Below, in pieces: positions 63,279 to 64,000 of a stretch of DNA of 64,000 nt. Numbering within the stretch: the first letter of the stretch is position 1; the number at the start of each line of letters is the position of its first letter. The stretch comes from an uncultured Oscillospiraceae bacterium (GTDB taxonomy: Bacteria; Bacillota; Clostridia; Oscillospirales; Acutalibacteraceae): NCBI GenBank assembly GCA_949293315.1, contig CASFCH010000009.1:1-64000 (forward strand). Reading direction: 5' to 3'. A program made the translations under genes and the position numbers. The notes under the pieces were generated by a model. The model made no database searches. It was not told the DNA's origin and was given only the letters and a program-made list of their open reading frames with translations.

Positions 63279-64000
63279 CTATTTGCCAAAATAGTTTTGG
63301 ATGCGCTGTACGGCCTCCCGGGTGCGCTCCGCGTTGCCAAAGCCCGTCAGGCGGAAGTAACCCTCGCCCGCAGGGCCAAAGCCCTCGCCCGGCGTACCGA
63401 CGACCTGGAGCTCGTTGAGCAGCAGGTCGAAGAAATCCCAGGACTTCATGCGATCCGGCGTCTGAAGCCACACGTACGGGGAGCATTCCGCCCCCCAGGT
63501 GCGCAGGCCGACCTCCTTCAGGCCGGCGGCAATCACGCGGGCGTTATTGCGGTAATACGCGATATTCTCCATGATCTGCCGGCGCCCCTCCGGTGTGTAG
63601 ATGGCCGCCGCGCCGCGCTGCGTGATGTAGGAGACGCCGTTGAATTTGGTGGTCTGGCGGCGCGCCCACAGCGCGTTGAGGGCGGTGCCATGGACCTTCA
63701 GCGCCTTAGGGACCACGGTGTAGCCGCAGCGCACCCCCGTAAAGCCGGCCGTCTTGGAGTAGCTGCGGAATTCGATCGCGCACTCCTTGGCGCCCTCGAT
63801 CTCATAGATGGAGTGGGGCAGATCGCTGCTCTCCGGGATGAACGCCTCATACGCCGCGTCGTAGAGGATCAAGCTCTCATTGGCGCGCGCATAGTCCACC
63901 CACTTTTTCAGACCCGCCTGATCGATGGCCATGCCGGTGGGGTTGTTCGGGAAGCAGAGATAGATGATATCCGGCCGCTCGTCGGGCAGCTCGGGCAGGA
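63279..64000 (-). CDS. dapL: LL-diaminopimelate aminotransferase, C-terminal part (5' end outside window)
   Basis: The frame is open to the window end. Visible are [12 protein letters not shown], the PLP-lysine motif [15 protein letters not shown], and the C-terminal [18 protein letters not shown] typical of DapL, which makes LL-diaminopimelate directly from tetrahydrodipicolinate for lysine and peptidoglycan. About 240 of roughly 400 residues are present. Another class I aminotransferase is possible but the [11 protein letters not shown] and YVWLQTP segments favour DapL. Confidence 0.9.
   Translation of the reverse strand, partial: LPELPDERPDIIYLCFPNNPTGMAIDQAGLKKWVDYARANESLILYDAAYEAFIPESSDLPHSIYEIEGAKECAIEFRSYSKTAGFTGVRCGYTVVPKALKVHGTALNALWARRQTTKFNGVSYITQRGAAAIYTPEGRRQIMENIAYYRNNARVIAAGLKEVGLRTWGAECSPYVWLQTPDRMKSWDFFDLLLNELQVVGTPGEGFGPAGEGYFRLTGFGNAERTREAVQRIQNYFGK

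Overview
The window is a chromosomal segment of a GC-rich member of the Clostridia. This is inferred from the SRP RNA-dnaX-ybaB-recR and smpB-ssrA arrangements, the yqeK/yqeG/CD1247-like/DUF1540 genes, a YtaF-like sporulation membrane protein, LL-diaminopimelate aminotransferase, and the abundance of gut-Firmicute-style small repeats. An Oscillospiraceae-like gut bacterium is my best guess, not a demonstrated fact. Most genes use G or C in the third codon position, so stretches with A/T-rich third positions stand out.

Layout. 1-8.9 kb: one dense plus-strand housekeeping operon, smc (5' cut off)-ftsY-rdgB-yhbY-nadD-yqeK-rsfS-leuS, with overlapping or nearly touching genes. 8.9-12.4 kb: rpsU (58 codons) behind a near-perfect sigma-A promoter, then yqeG-aroQ-M24 peptidase and efp with a zinc-ribbon protein. 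12.5-17 kb: an MFS carrier, a GNAT acetyltransferase, a membrane PASTA protein whose kinase domain looks catalytically dead, and a nitroreductase. 17-23 kb: a minus-strand six-gene operon of ECF sigma factor, membrane protein, ABC ATPase and three permease-type proteins, behind an ECF-like promoter. 23-27.5 kb: a repeat-rich gap, then tmRNA, smpB, recR, ybaB, dnaX and SRP RNA, all minus. 27.6-33.1 kb: an accessory stretch with lower GC containing four small related membrane proteins, an unknown secreted protein, uppP, a transposase remnant and a wall-anchored-looking surface protein.

33.4-40.9 kb is a carbohydrate locus: AraC regulator, divergent GH36 alpha-galactosidase-like enzyme, GPH-type sugar carrier, a six-hairpin-glycosidase-like protein and a GxGYxYP lipoprotein. 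40.9-45.4 kb holds DUF1540, ytaF, lexA with an SOS-like operator over its -35, a membrane glycerophosphodiesterase, an unknown protein, and greA. 45.5-57.2 kb: lysS with a compositionally foreign C-terminal third, an amidohydrolase, lacZ (GH2), an SGNH hydrolase with a surface-anchor tail, an endoglycoceramidase-like GH5 enzyme and a MATE pump with an attenuator-like leader. 57.2-64 kb: DUF4097/DUF1700 pair, a decayed DUF559 gene among repeats, and the minus-strand run dapL (cut)-purC-purF-purB.

The most notable observations are: (1) an apparent complete gene, with its own Shine-Dalgarno and native codon use, nested out of frame inside a 150-residue acidic extension of FtsY; (2) the mosaic lysS; (3) the PASTA pseudokinase; (4) the ECF-ABC operon; (5) the cluster of small membrane proteins; and (6) a hairpin-ATTTCAT array beside ssrA. 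No CRISPR array, prophage, rRNA or tRNA was seen. All homology statements come from recognising sequence patterns by eye; no database search was run.
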